From contig JBGCFI010000074.1 of assembly GCA_045106855.1 (NCBI GenBank), forward strand, positions 62,001 to 126,000: a DNA stretch of 64,000 nt. The letters run 5' to 3'. A model generated the notes under the pieces. That model had not been told where the DNA came from, did no database searches, and saw nothing but the letters and a program-made list of their open reading frames with translations. Every line of letters begins with the position of its first letter. The stretch's first letter is position 1. The position numbers and the translations under genes are program-made. This DNA is from Granulosicoccus sp045106855 (lineage in GTDB: Bacteria; Pseudomonadota; Gammaproteobacteria; Granulosicoccales; Granulosicoccaceae). Below, in pieces: positions 32,902 through 41,568 of this stretch.

Positions 32902-35097
32902 ATGAATATTTTCAGGCATACACGGTTCTCTACGCAACTCGTACTGTTAACCGCCATCGCCTTATTTGCATTGATAGGTATTGCAACAGCTAACGCAATT
33001 CTTTTAAAAAAGTCTCTTCTCTCTGAAAGAAAGGCATTAACGCAAAGTGCTGTTGCGTTAGCACATAAAACCATTGCCAATATTGCAGACAAGGCGAAAC
33101 GCGACGGCTTGAAAATGGACGTCGCGAAAATGACTGCGTTTGAGCAAGTTAAAGAATTGCGTTATGGAGATGAAAATAGTGAATATTTCTGGATAAATGA
33201 ATCAAACGGAATGCTTCTTATGCATCCTTTTAACGCAAAGAGTGTTGGAAAAAATAACAAGGACAAGTTGAAAGATGCATACGGAAAATACTTCATTGCG
33301 GAGATTGTCGATGTCGTCAAAATAAATAAATCTGGTTTTGTCGACTACCACTGGCCTAAACCTGGGAGCGAAGTACCTGAACCTAAACTAACGTACTCAA
33401 AAGCTTATGAGCCTTGGGGCTGGATTGTATCCTCAGGTATATATCTGGATGATATTGACGAGGCATTCCACCAGCGAGTCATGACATCCACCGGTTATCT
33501 TGCAGCCTCAGCGCTGCTGATGGCATTATTTGCGTGGGCTATGTTACGAAATATTCGGATAACAACCAACACCATCATTGATCAAGTCAAGTTGATTGAG
33601 AATGACAAGTTTATAAAATCTGATTCAATGATTGAAGCCACGCAAACCAGTGAGCTAGGTGATATCTTCCGTGCGCTTATTAAAGCGCAAAAAGCACATA
33701 CGCAAAGAATGGACACCCGACATCAGGAAGTCGCCCGCATTAAGCAGGCATTGGACATAGCAAGCTCTCCTGTCATTGTTGCCGATCCACTATTGAACAT
33801 ACGCTACGCTAACGAATCCGCTATCACCCTTTTTTCTTCGATTCAACGGGAACTCGAAATTTTACGACCGGATATCCATGGCGTTGCACTTCTGGACTTG
33901 ACACTTGAACAACTACAATCAAATCCAGAAAAACAAAACTCGATATCTGAAAGCTTACAAAGCGCCACTGAAGAGGTAACGCAACTTGGTAAACTCTGGC
34001 TTAAGACTGTAACAACGCCAGTGATGGATGAAGGTGACAAAATGAATTGCCTCGGAATCGTTGTAGAATGGGAAGATATTACCGACCAGCGAAATCATGA
34101 ACATAAAATGCAATCTGACGCAGCAATGGAGCGAGAGAAAATTGAATCATTACAGCTACGGTTGGATTGCGTTTTAACCACTGTTGACGCTGCATCTTCT
34201 GGAGATTTAAGCAAGGACATATCAGTAACTGGAAATGATGAAATCGGCGTCATGGCCTCCTCACTCGCTCAGTTTTTAAATCATTTACGAACCAACTTGA
34301 CAACCATAGGAGGGCACGCCAATTCGATGAATAATGCAGTTGGCTCACTATCTTCTATTAGTGAGGAACTTGGTGTCAGCGCACAAACTACATCGATACA
34401 GGCACAAACAGCGTCCAGCAGCGCTGAGAACATTCGAGAATCCGTTGACTCTGTCGCAACAGCCTCAGAAGAAATGAGTGTTTCTATAAAAGAAATTGCT
34501 AATCATGCTAGTACTGCTGCCGAGATAGCAAAATCTGCAGTTTGTCTTGCTTCATCCACAGACCAATCAGTACGTCAACTAGCAGAGTCATCACAACAGA
34601 TAGGACAAGTTATTAGAGTTATAACCTCCATTGCAGAACAAACTAACCTGTTGGCCTTGAATGCAACAATAGAGGCTGCACGTGCCGGGGACGCAGGAAA
34701 AGGATTTGCCGTTGTAGCAAACGAAGTCAAAGAGTTAGCGAAGGAGACTGCTCAGGCCACTGAAAACATTCAGCGTATGATTGCTTCAATTCAAACTGAT
34801 ACCAGTACGTCCGTGACCGCAATATCTGAAATTGTGGACACAGTGGATCAAATAAATGCCATACAATCCACGATATCGGAAGCCGTGGAGGTACAGATCA
34901 ACACTACGCATAATATAAATCGTTCTGTGCAAACTGCAGCTATCGGTTGTGGCGAAGTTGTCGATCATGTCGCTTTAACGGCAAAAACCGCGGAAGAGTC
35001 ACGCGCCTCTTTTGATCAATCTCGAAAATCAATAGATGACATTGCAACTATGTCAAATGAACTCCAGGAATTGGTGACGTATTACCGAGTGGCGTGA
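32902..35097 (+). CDS. Methyl-accepting chemotaxis protein with Cache and PAS-like domains
   Basis: From the ATG at 32902 the protein has 731 residues. An open frame from a TTG 46 codons earlier encodes no plausible signal anchor, so the later start is preferred. Order: membrane helix (about 12-35); periplasmic single Cache domain (about 55-195, with ENSEYFWINESNG and YEPWGWIVSSGIY); second helix; a PAS-like segment (about 270-390); a HAMP-like region; and the signalling hairpin with AEQTNLLALNATIEAARAG at its tip. It should sense a small periplasmic ligand and signal to CheA. It is divergent from the Pot-type importer, so its ligand may be the imported solute. The C-terminus lacks a CheR-docking pentapeptide. 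Confidence 0.92.
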   Translation: MNIFRHTRFSTQLVLLTAIALFALIGIATANAILLKKSLLSERKALTQSAVALAHKTIANIADKAKRDGLKMDVAKMTAFEQVKELRYGDENSEYFWINESNGMLLMHPFNAKSVGKNNKDKLKDAYGKYFIAEIVDVVKINKSGFVDYHWPKPGSEVPEPKLTYSKAYEPWGWIVSSGIYLDDIDEAFHQRVMTSTGYLAASALLMALFAWAMLRNIRITTNTIIDQVKLIENDKFIKSDSMIEATQTSELGDIFRALIKAQKAHTQRMDTRHQEVARIKQALDIASSPVIVADPLLNIRYANESAITLFSSIQRELEILRPDIHGVALLDLTLEQLQSNPEKQNSISESLQSATEEVTQLGKLWLKTVTTPVMDEGDKMNCLGIVVEWEDITDQRNHEHKMQSDAAMEREKIESLQLRLDCVLTTVDAASSGDLSKDISVTGNDEIGVMASSLAQFLNHLRTNLTTIGGHANSMNNAVGSLSSISEELGVSAQTTSIQAQTASSSAENIRESVDSVATASEEMSVSIKEIANHASTAAEIAKSAVCLASSTDQSVRQLAESSQQIGQVIRVITSIAEQTNLLALNATIEAARAGDAGKGFAVVANEVKELAKETAQATENIQRMIASIQTDTSTSVTAISEIVDTVDQINAIQSTISEAVEVQINTTHNINRSVQTAAIGCGEVVDHVALTAKTAEESRASFDQSRKSIDDIATMSNELQELVTYYRVA

Positions 35098-35271
35098 TCA
35101 CTCAAAAATCAGTTAGCTACTTATTTAGAGAAAGCGTTAGCTAAATAGCATTAACACTCAGAGAAATATAAAACGTGTACTCTATCGTTCTAAAGGTTCA
35201 CAGCTATGTAATATCCAGAGTCTCAGAAGTGGACCCCAAAAACTGGACAGCGGCTTAAGCGCCTTCCGTTG

Positions 35272-36096
35272 TTATGCAACCATACTGTCTGCGGTCTGAG
35301 TGTATACCGATTCCGGCGTCTGTTTGCTCAGTGACTGATGTCGGCGTTTAGTATTGTAGAACTCGAAGTATTCGCCCAGAGACCGCTTTGCGTCAGCAAC
35401 GGTGTCGTAGGCTTTTAGATAAACCTCTTCGTACTTGACGCTGCGCCACAACCGTTCGACGAACACATTATCTACCCAGCGACCCTTGCCGTCCATGCTG
35501 ATCCTGATATCGTTGCGCTTGAGAACGTCGGTGAAATCGTCGCTAGTGAACTGACTACCCTGATCAGTGTTGAAGATTTCCGGGCAACCGTGTTTCTCTA
35601 TGGCCTCTTCTAGCGCTTCAACGCAGAAATCGGTATCCATCGTCGTTGACAAACGCCAGGACAGCACACATCGTGAGTACCAATCCATCACTGCCACCAG
35701 ATAAACAAACCCTTTGGCCATTGGTACGTACGTAATGTCGGTCGCCCAGACTTGATTCGGTCGATTGATAGCCAGATCTTTGAGTAGGTAGCGATAGATC
35801 TTGTGTTGGTGATTAGCCAAACTCAGATTACGCTTGGGATATAGCGTTTCTATCGCCAGAAGGCGTCTGAGGCGCTGTATCCGTTTGCGATTCACCAAAA
35901 GGCCATGGTTGTCCAAGAGCCAGTCCTTGATGCGTCGTGTGCCGCAGAATGGCAGTTTCAGATAGCACTGATCAATCAGCTTCATTAGCTCTAGCTCTTC
36001 ATCGCTGACAGGCTCTGGAACGTAGTAGTAAGTTGAGCGTGCAAGATTGAGTAACTGACATTGGCGAGAAATGGAAAGCAATTCTTCCTTGCTCAC
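35272..36096 (-). CDS. IS3-family transposase OrfB (DDE integrase)
   Basis: The 274-residue protein has the HTH_21-type N-terminal part (about 10-95) and an rve integrase core. The catalytic triad is visible as Asp in WATDITYVP, Asp in NTDQGSQFTS and Glu in VERLWRSVKYEEV. It begins with GTG overlapping the orfA stop by 4 bp and is in the -1 frame relative to orfA. A GAAAAAG run right at the overlap could serve for the frameshift that makes the OrfAB transposase. The frame is intact. Confidence 0.93.
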   Translation of the reverse strand: MSKEELLSISRQCQLLNLARSTYYYVPEPVSDEELELMKLIDQCYLKLPFCGTRRIKDWLLDNHGLLVNRKRIQRLRRLLAIETLYPKRNLSLANHQHKIYRYLLKDLAINRPNQVWATDITYVPMAKGFVYLVAVMDWYSRCVLSWRLSTTMDTDFCVEALEEAIEKHGCPEIFNTDQGSQFTSDDFTDVLKRNDIRISMDGKGRWVDNVFVERLWRSVKYEEVYLKAYDTVADAKRSLGEYFEFYNTKRRHQSLSKQTPESVYTQTADSMVA

Positions 36097-36401
36097 TTTT
36101 TCTTTCCTTTGGGCCCGTGAGTCCGTTCGAGCCCTCGTTCTAAAAAATCGTTTTCCAGAACCAACTGTCCAACCTTGGCACGTAGCTCAAGAACTTCCTG
36201 CTCGTGCTCATCCGCCAACACGTCACCCTTCTCAAAGGCGACTTCCGCGGACGCCATCAATTGCTTCTTCCACTGAGTAATCTGAGCAGCTTGTACATCT
36301 AATTTCTTGACCATTTGCGCCATGGTCAATTCACCTCTAATGGCTGTCAGAGCTAACATGGCTTTAAAACCAGGTTTGTGCAATCTTCTCTTCCTTCTCA
36401 T
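36093..36401 (-). CDS. IS3-family OrfA (helix-turn-helix protein)
   Basis: This 102-residue basic protein has a transposase_8-type helix-turn-helix (FKAMLALTAIRGELTMAQM) followed by a leucine-zipper-like helix (EVLELRAKVGQLVLENDFLE). It recognises the element ends, alone or fused to OrfB by -1 frameshifting. It ends with a Lys-rich tail at the slippery run. Confidence 0.92.
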   Translation of the reverse strand: MRRKRRLHKPGFKAMLALTAIRGELTMAQMVKKLDVQAAQITQWKKQLMASAEVAFEKGDVLADEHEQEVLELRAKVGQLVLENDFLERGLERTHGPKGKKK

Positions 36402-36471
36402 TGAACTTTTCTACAGAATAATGGAGGAAAGCGCTCATGTCATCCTTGGGCTGTCCAATGATTGGGATCCA

Positions 36472-36621
36472 CTGCTAACGTCGATACCCAGAGAAAAAGG
36501 ACTGGTAGCTATTCCATTAGAGGGTATTAATATTCAAAGAAATATTTTGGCTCTTAGATCAAGCCATCAACCTTCCCGTGTGGAGGCTGACGAATTGGTT
36601 CGAGTATTGGCATCGGGATAA
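36472..36621 (+). pseudogene. 3' remnant of a LysR-type regulator
   Basis: Immediately beyond the insertion element the plus strand reads GLVAIPLEGINIQRNIL, then SRVEADELVRVLASG and a stop. This resembles the last 40-50 residues of the LysR effector-binding domain. The rest of the gene is missing: the sequence on the other side of the element does not continue it. The element therefore probably inserted in the regulator gene and the 5' part was later lost. The match is short, so this is a moderate call. Confidence 0.45.
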
Positions 36622-37199
36622 CGGCATTTGAATACTTCTTTTTCTAACTGCCCAGAAAGATAAAAATAAATAGCAGCAATATGTCATATAAAAGTCTTTT
36701 TTACATGCTTTCGTTTGTACGTTTATTGGTATAGAAGAACTAGATATTACTTTTTTGATGCATCAAACATCACCCTCTTCTACTCCTTGAAAACGTATGT
36801 CGGCCATTAATCATCGTTTAACGTTAATTCGAAATCATTAATGTATGAGGAGTCTATTGAGCTGTTAATCATTACGCTACTGATGCTGATTTTTTTATCA
36901 CTTAATGATCTTAGGAACTTCTTGTAATTACCAAGTAAACATCTTCTCCCTATTCTCGTTAACCGGTTTATAAATAGAGCCAACATAGATCACAAGAGAT
37001 CAATACGAACCTGTCATTGTTACTGTTTCGTAGCGAGAACACATCGTCTGTTCGATACATAACTCACTCAATAATGTTATTTCTACCACTTCAGAGATAG
37101 AGATATTGTTAGCAGTGCTTTGCAAAATATTTTCAGCCTCTGATATTCATTAACTACGATATTCAATAACCAAAACACGATAAGGAGCATTAATCACTT
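36622..37199. other. AT-rich intergenic upstream of the DPT-repeat protein
   Basis: This 578-bp stretch is AT-rich and has stops in all frames at short spacing. It should carry the promoter of the secreted protein that follows; AAGGAG at 37184-37189 is its likely ribosome site, about 12 bases before the ATG. I see no RNA gene or hairpin worth calling. Confidence 0.5.
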
Positions 37200-38903
37200 A
37201 TGAAATTAATGAAAGTGAACATTGGAAGTACTATTGCATTATCACTCTTAGTGCTTAGTCCAATGGCATCGGCACAGTGGGATCCCAAACCTGGCTGGAA
37301 AGACAGTTATGCAGTGGATGGTCGCTGTTACTGTGACAGCTCTAATTTCGATCACAATATTGGAACCAGGATTGTTGATACTCCCGTTGGAAAAAAAGAG
37401 GTAGAACAAGTATGTGATGACATATTCGCAAAACTTGGTGCAGGCCCAACACAGGGTCGAATTCCATTCAACGATATACAATGTGGCAACGGACCAGCAA
37501 ATGATGCACCCGACGAGACTGGTTGCCCGGGCCGAATTGACCTAGGTGAGAGTGGTTGCAATGTCAAAGGGCCTAAATGGGATCTAGCGGCTGTCTATGG
37601 AGATGGCTCCCCACCTGATGAACCCAACATGCCTGATGAACCTGTCGCATCAGATGAAGAAACACCTGTCAGTAACGATACTTGTACAATCGTGACTGAA
37701 GCAGGTACATCGTTGGGAGCTGCCAAAAGTCAATTTGAACAATCCTGCCCGGGACGTGTAAGGGACGATTGTGACAAGGTTAGTGGAGATCGTTGGATGT
37801 GTTCCACTGATAACATCGATGAAAATACACCTGTCCAGCCATCAACTCCTGACCAGACCGATCCTTCCGATCCTTCCGATCCTTCCGATCCTACGGATCC
37901 TTCCACACCCACACAAGTGTGCGACGCACAAGGTGCCAATCTGCAATCGGCAATCGATGCGTACGGCGCTGCGTGTCCCGGTATCCCGAGAAGAGATTGT
38001 GATCCTACAGACGATAACCAGTGGGTCTGCAGCTCAGGCGTCATTGGAGAATCTGCGCCAGGTGATCTGACTGATCCAACCGATCCAACCGATCCAACTG
38101 ATCCAACTGATCCAACTGATCCAACTGATCCAACTGATCCAACTGATCCAACTGATCCAACTGATCCAACTGATCCAGTAGGTACTATTGGACGGGTCGG
38201 TCCTAACGATCTGGTTGCACTACACTATGACAATTGTCCTGATCCTGACGACGGACATGCACTTGTCGCAGGTAAGGCCGTAGTGGATCGTGTAGAGCTA
38301 GCCAATGTCCTTGTGGTCAATGGTACGTGTTCTGACAGATCTCGTAACGCTTATAAGAGTGAGAGCGCAAAGGTTGCGAATGCAGTCTGGGGTAGCCAGT
38401 GGTTAGATAGTGACGCTAATGGCGATGCTTCTGAACAGATTTCCGCAGAACGCTGGGCAGCTACTATGGCCAACGGTGGTGACGTATGGGTTGCTGAAGG
38501 TGGTCCATCAGATTTTACTGCCCGGGTACTACGTCGCATCAAGAATCAGTTCCCGTCTGTAGACATCAAGAACGTATATGTCGTTCAGCACAGCACCGGA
38601 AACAATTTCAATGAAGCTCAAACCAGGAGTGAAAACATGGATTTGATTAGGAATGAGGCAAATTACGTTACGATAGCCAATGGCAATGGTGGTGGAAATG
38701 GCACAGCCGGTTTCAGGGGCACGTCTTCATTCTTCGTGGATACCGCCCTCCAAAGTGCGTACGCAAACGCATGGATTGAAGCTTTCGACTATCTGGATCC
38801 GAACGAACGTATCGACTTCAGCGACACTGTGGAGTTGCTATACATCATCGATGAAACCGAAACTCAGACGATCGATGATTTCGCGAGGAACTATCTGCGC
38901 TGA
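37200..38903 (+). CDS. Secreted Cys-rich modular protein with DPT/DPS repeats
   Basis: The 567-residue protein starts with a signal peptide (hydrophobic core ALSLLVL, cleavage after PMASA). Residues 26-138 form a Cys-rich domain shared with a second secreted protein of this window (motifs DSYAVDGRCYCDSSN, IPFNDIQCGNGP, DETGCPGRID). Two related units of about 45 residues follow, each with CPG..R.DCD and W.CS, separated by a run of five TDP/SDP triplets and followed by twelve TDP triplets. The C-terminal domain (about 335-567) starts with LHYDNCPDPDDGHAL, reminiscent of the Asp cluster of nucleoside hydrolases, but I cannot assign it. The design is a secreted enzyme or adhesin domain on an acidic, Pro-rich linker with disulfide-bonded modules. 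Confidence 0.8.
   Translation: MKLMKVNIGSTIALSLLVLSPMASAQWDPKPGWKDSYAVDGRCYCDSSNFDHNIGTRIVDTPVGKKEVEQVCDDIFAKLGAGPTQGRIPFNDIQCGNGPANDAPDETGCPGRIDLGESGCNVKGPKWDLAAVYGDGSPPDEPNMPDEPVASDEETPVSNDTCTIVTEAGTSLGAAKSQFEQSCPGRVRDDCDKVSGDRWMCSTDNIDENTPVQPSTPDQTDPSDPSDPSDPTDPSTPTQVCDAQGANLQSAIDAYGAACPGIPRRDCDPTDDNQWVCSSGVIGESAPGDLTDPTDPTDPTDPTDPTDPTDPTDPTDPTDPTDPTDPVGTIGRVGPNDLVALHYDNCPDPDDGHALVAGKAVVDRVELANVLVVNGTCSDRSRNAYKSESAKVANAVWGSQWLDSDANGDASEQISAERWAATMANGGDVWVAEGGPSDFTARVLRRIKNQFPSVDIKNVYVVQHSTGNNFNEAQTRSENMDLIRNEANYVTIANGNGGGNGTAGFRGTSSFFVDTALQSAYANAWIEAFDYLDPNERIDFSDTVELLYIIDETETQTIDDFARNYLR
37857..37901 (+). repeat. Short tandem 9-bp repeat (TDP/SDP)
   Basis: Five in-frame 9-bp units of the form (ACC/TCC/ACG)GATCCT encode TDP-SDP-SDP-SDP-TDP in the linker of the secreted protein. 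The unit length is a multiple of three, so copy-number change keeps the frame. Confidence 0.9.
38070..38177 (+). repeat. Tandem 9-bp repeat, twelve units (TDP)
   Basis: Twelve uninterrupted units of ACTGATCCA (two early units have ACC) encode twelve TDP triplets. Near-identity between units indicates recent expansion by slippage, so length polymorphism between strains is expected. The frame is preserved whatever the copy number. Confidence 0.95.
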
Positions 38904-38996
38904 GTAAGAGTGCAGCTTTGCCCAGAATTGGGCAGGTTCTTTACTATCTGCATTGAGTAAGAACGCAGCTATGCCCAGGGACGGGCAGCTGCTTAA
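38891..38996 (+). repeat. 53-bp tandem duplication carrying the stop codon and a hairpin
   Basis: Two adjacent 53-bp copies (41 of 53 positions equal) begin with CTATCTGC, then (C/T)TGAGTAAGA. The first copy contains the last codons and TGA of the secreted-protein gene. Each copy contains a TGCCCA...(T/C)GGGCA hairpin (38919-38934 and 38972-38987) followed by CT-rich bases. The hairpins may act as a double, weak terminator. Confidence 0.8.
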
Positions 38997-39538
38997 TTAT
39001 GCAACCTCAAGGCTTAGACGTACCGTAACTTTTCGAATGAAAAAACGTACTGCCTGGAGAATCAATTCTTGCAATGAAAATATATTTTTTTGCGCCTTAC
39101 TGAAAGCGATAAAATTTGCAATCCTGACTAATTCTCTGACACAGGATATCTTAGAAAACAATTATTTAGTGACATTGGCAAATTCGTAACCAACTACTAA
39201 AATATGCGGTATTGCTACCAATTTTTTCATACGCGCCTTTGAGCTCATTGGTCGTCCGTGGCATTTTTTTGAAAGTACCGATATTTATCTCGATAATAGC
39301 GTTAAACAACGCATGGTTCTGCTTATACACAGCTCATTGTCACTTTATTCAGTATCAAACGTGCCGACAACCTGCTGTACGGATTAAGTGTATCGGTGGC
39401 GAACATGCTGCCTACCCCATCCCAGCTCTGCACTAGAAATCCCTTTTTCAAAAATCACATGCGAGAACCAAATAACACGACTCGTGTCACAGGCTCAAGC
39501 ACAGATATCTGATCATTGACATAAAGAGACATCTGATC
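38997..39538. other. Intergenic, nothing recognised
   Basis: The region upstream of the OmpA-family lipoprotein gene is AT-rich with only short incidental frames that show no protein-like composition. No RNA gene or strong hairpin was seen. It should contain the lipoprotein promoter. Confidence 0.45.
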
Positions 39539-40225
39539 ATGAATTCATTAAAGACGACAATAATTTCAGCAGCTACATCGTTGCTTCTGATTAGTGGATG
39601 CGCTACTGACGATCCCAATCGACGTGCAAAAACTGGCGCTGCCATCGGCGCGATAGCCGGAGGTGTTATTGGTCACCAGTCTAATAGTAAAAATGGAAAA
39701 TACGTCGGTGCGGTGGTTGGAGCATTGACCGGTGCAGCTGCCGGCAACTATATGGACAAACAACAACGTAAGCTGGAGCAGAAACTGGCGCGTGAACGAC
39801 GAGACGAAAAAATACAAATTACACGCATTGATGATGAAACACTACGACTAGACGTCAGAAGTGAGGCTTCATTCGATGTCAACAGTGCAACTGTAAATAG
39901 CTCATTTATCAACAGTCTTGAAACTATGGCTGAGGTTATCGGTGAATTCGACAAAACCGCCGTTCATGTTATTGGTCATACTGACAGTTCAGGAGAACTA
40001 CGGTACAACCAATTACTGTCTGAAAGACGTGCTTCTTCAGTCACGCGAATACTCAGAGGCAATGGTGTAGATCTATCAAGAATGCGAACATCAGGGCGAG
40101 GTGAAACCATGCCACTAGATACCAATGCCACAACCACTGGTCGTAGCAGAAACAGGCGAGTGGAAGTATACCTGAGAAGCGTTGTTGAAGGACGCGAGAG
40201 CAGTGCCTTCGCAGCGCCGATTTAG
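39539..40225 (+). CDS. OmpA-family outer-membrane lipoprotein with glycine zipper
   Basis: The 228-residue protein has a lipoprotein signal (LLLISGC, Cys21 lipidated). A glycine-zipper stretch follows (AAIGAIAGGVIG, then VGAVVGALTGAAAG) and then an OmpA-like peptidoglycan-binding domain (about 105-220). The OmpA motif is complete: VIGHTDSSG, YNQLLSERRA and NRRVEVY. The layout is that of YiaD-type proteins, which tie the outer membrane to peptidoglycan. It stands alone between intergenic stretches. Confidence 0.93.
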   Translation: MNSLKTTIISAATSLLLISGCATDDPNRRAKTGAAIGAIAGGVIGHQSNSKNGKYVGAVVGALTGAAAGNYMDKQQRKLEQKLARERRDEKIQITRIDDETLRLDVRSEASFDVNSATVNSSFINSLETMAEVIGEFDKTAVHVIGHTDSSGELRYNQLLSERRASSVTRILRGNGVDLSRMRTSGRGETMPLDTNATTTGRSRNRRVEVYLRSVVEGRESSAFAAPI

Positions 40226-40365
40226 AGAAAACAGGCGTAAACGCAAAAATTAAACCATAAGCAATTGTCAATAAATGATCTGTATTTCTATTGATTTGTT
40301 GTCTCTCATTTTAACCAGAATAGACTAGTCATAGGTCGATAGAGACTCTAGTAAGCAATCGCTGT

Positions 40366-40408
40366 AAATACCTGATACGCGATGTCTACTCGCGTATCAG
40401 GTATTTTT
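40366..40408 (+). terminator. Strong hairpin terminator
   Basis: AAATACCTGATACGCGA pairs perfectly with TCGCGTATCAGGTATTT over 17 bp around a 7-base loop and is followed by TT. It lies 140 bp after the OmpA-family gene. The stem is unusually long and perfect for a terminator, so a regulatory or repeat origin cannot be excluded. Confidence 0.7.
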
Positions 40409-40583
40409 AGAAGTGAGCTAACCGCAGGGCTTTTTTTCTTACACCTAAAGTACTAAACCTGCAGCGTAATAGTCTTACACAGTGGGTGGTGAAACCCTGG
40501 TAACAATGAGAGAATTAATCAGAACAAGTAAATTCTAACAAGGCAATCTATACTCTACCTGTGTTCATTTTTGAAACAAAGGT

Positions 40584-41558
40584 ATGAAAATCATACTCGG
40601 TACAATGACCTTTAGCGATCAGGTCGATCAGCAAGCTGCCAGCAATATGCTGACTACCTTTAAAATCGCAGGTTATGATGAAATTGATACTGCTTTTGTC
40701 TATAACAAAGGTGAAACCGAGAATCTGCTTGGGCGGTTGCAAGGAACAGGACAACTCGACAATACACGAGTTGCAGGAAAAGCAAACCCGAAAGCTTTAA
40801 ACGGTTTAACCCCGGAGTCGGTACGCCAACAATTGGCAACGTCACTTGAACGCCTGAAATTAAATTCACTCGATCTCTTTTATTGCCACTCACCCGACTT
40901 AAACGTGCCGGTTCACGACACGCTACAGGCCATAGCCACTCTACACGAGGAAGGAAAATTCCAACGATTTGGTCTAAGCAACTATGCAGCCTGGCAGGTT
41001 GCCGAAATTGTCGAGATCTGCAACCGCGAAGGCTGGATTGCCCCTTCAGTATATCAAGGCATGTACAACGCTTTAACGCGAGATGTCGAGCGTGAATTGT
41101 TTGCCTGTCTAAGACACTACAAGCTATCGTTCTATGCGTATAACCCATTGGCTGGCGGCTTGCTGTCCGGCAAGCATCAGTCTCCCGAATTGTTTCCGAC
41201 ACACGGTCGATTCGCAACGTTTGACGGTTATCAGGAAAGATATTGGAAGCCAGAGTACTTTACTGTAATCAATGAAATTTCCTCTGATTGTAGAGCTGTC
41301 GGTATAGAACCCGCAGCAGCCGCAATTCGCTGGCTGATGCATCATTCTGCATTGAACAAGGGTATGTCGAACGAGACTTCCAAAGAAAATACGTTACAAG
41401 CGTCTGATGGACTCATCCTTGGCGCTAGCTCAATGACCCATTTGACCGAGAATATCTTGGCCACGCAAGCCGGACCACTCCCAGATGAACTGGTCGGTTC
41501 TTTCGACAAAGGATGGGCGGTTGTTCGTCCCGCATGCATTAAGTACTTCAGGCCTTAG
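40584..41558 (+). CDS. Aldo/keto reductase (AKR7-like)
   Basis: This 324-residue TIM-barrel oxidoreductase has the full catalytic tetrad: Asp35 and Tyr40 (DTAFVY), Lys66 (AGKANPK) and His102 (FYCHSP). It resembles aflatoxin-aldehyde-reductase-type (AKR7) enzymes, which reduce aldehydes with NADPH. The gene is monocistronic. The substrate is unknown. Confidence 0.9.
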   Translation: MKIILGTMTFSDQVDQQAASNMLTTFKIAGYDEIDTAFVYNKGETENLLGRLQGTGQLDNTRVAGKANPKALNGLTPESVRQQLATSLERLKLNSLDLFYCHSPDLNVPVHDTLQAIATLHEEGKFQRFGLSNYAAWQVAEIVEICNREGWIAPSVYQGMYNALTRDVERELFACLRHYKLSFYAYNPLAGGLLSGKHQSPELFPTHGRFATFDGYQERYWKPEYFTVINEISSDCRAVGIEPAAAAIRWLMHHSALNKGMSNETSKENTLQASDGLILGASSMTHLTENILATQAGPLPDELVGSFDKGWAVVRPACIKYFRP

Positions 41559-41568
41559 CTTGCCAGAC

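Larger units (their letters stand above)
35230..36471 (-). mobile_element. IS3-family insertion sequence
   Basis: The element has orfA and orfB on the minus strand and imperfect terminal inverted repeats. The left end reads TGGACCCCAAAAACTGGACA and the right end, read inward, matches it with four differences in 20 (CTGTCCAATGATTGGGATCCA on the plus strand). The similarity goes on about 7 bases outward on both sides, so the outer boundary may be near 35223 and 36478. No 3-bp target duplication is evident at any of these boundaries, suggesting an old insertion or a later deletion. The length of about 1.24 kb is usual for IS3 members. Confidence 0.88.

Noticed and set aside
36307..36621. Plus-strand open frame of 104 codons as a gene
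   Set aside because: Its 5' part is antisense to IS orfA; only the part beyond the element resembles a LysR C-terminus and is reported as a remnant.
38070..38177. CRISPR array
   Set aside because: The repeats are 9 bp, contiguous, without spacers and in frame with a coding sequence.
39212..39436. Plus-strand open frame of 74 codons
   Set aside because: No ribosome site, hydrophobic but irregular translation and no protein-like pattern; taken as chance in an AT-rich gap.
40660..41217. Minus-strand open frame of 185 codons
   Set aside because: It lies wholly inside the aldo/keto reductase gene, which has its complete catalytic tetrad.
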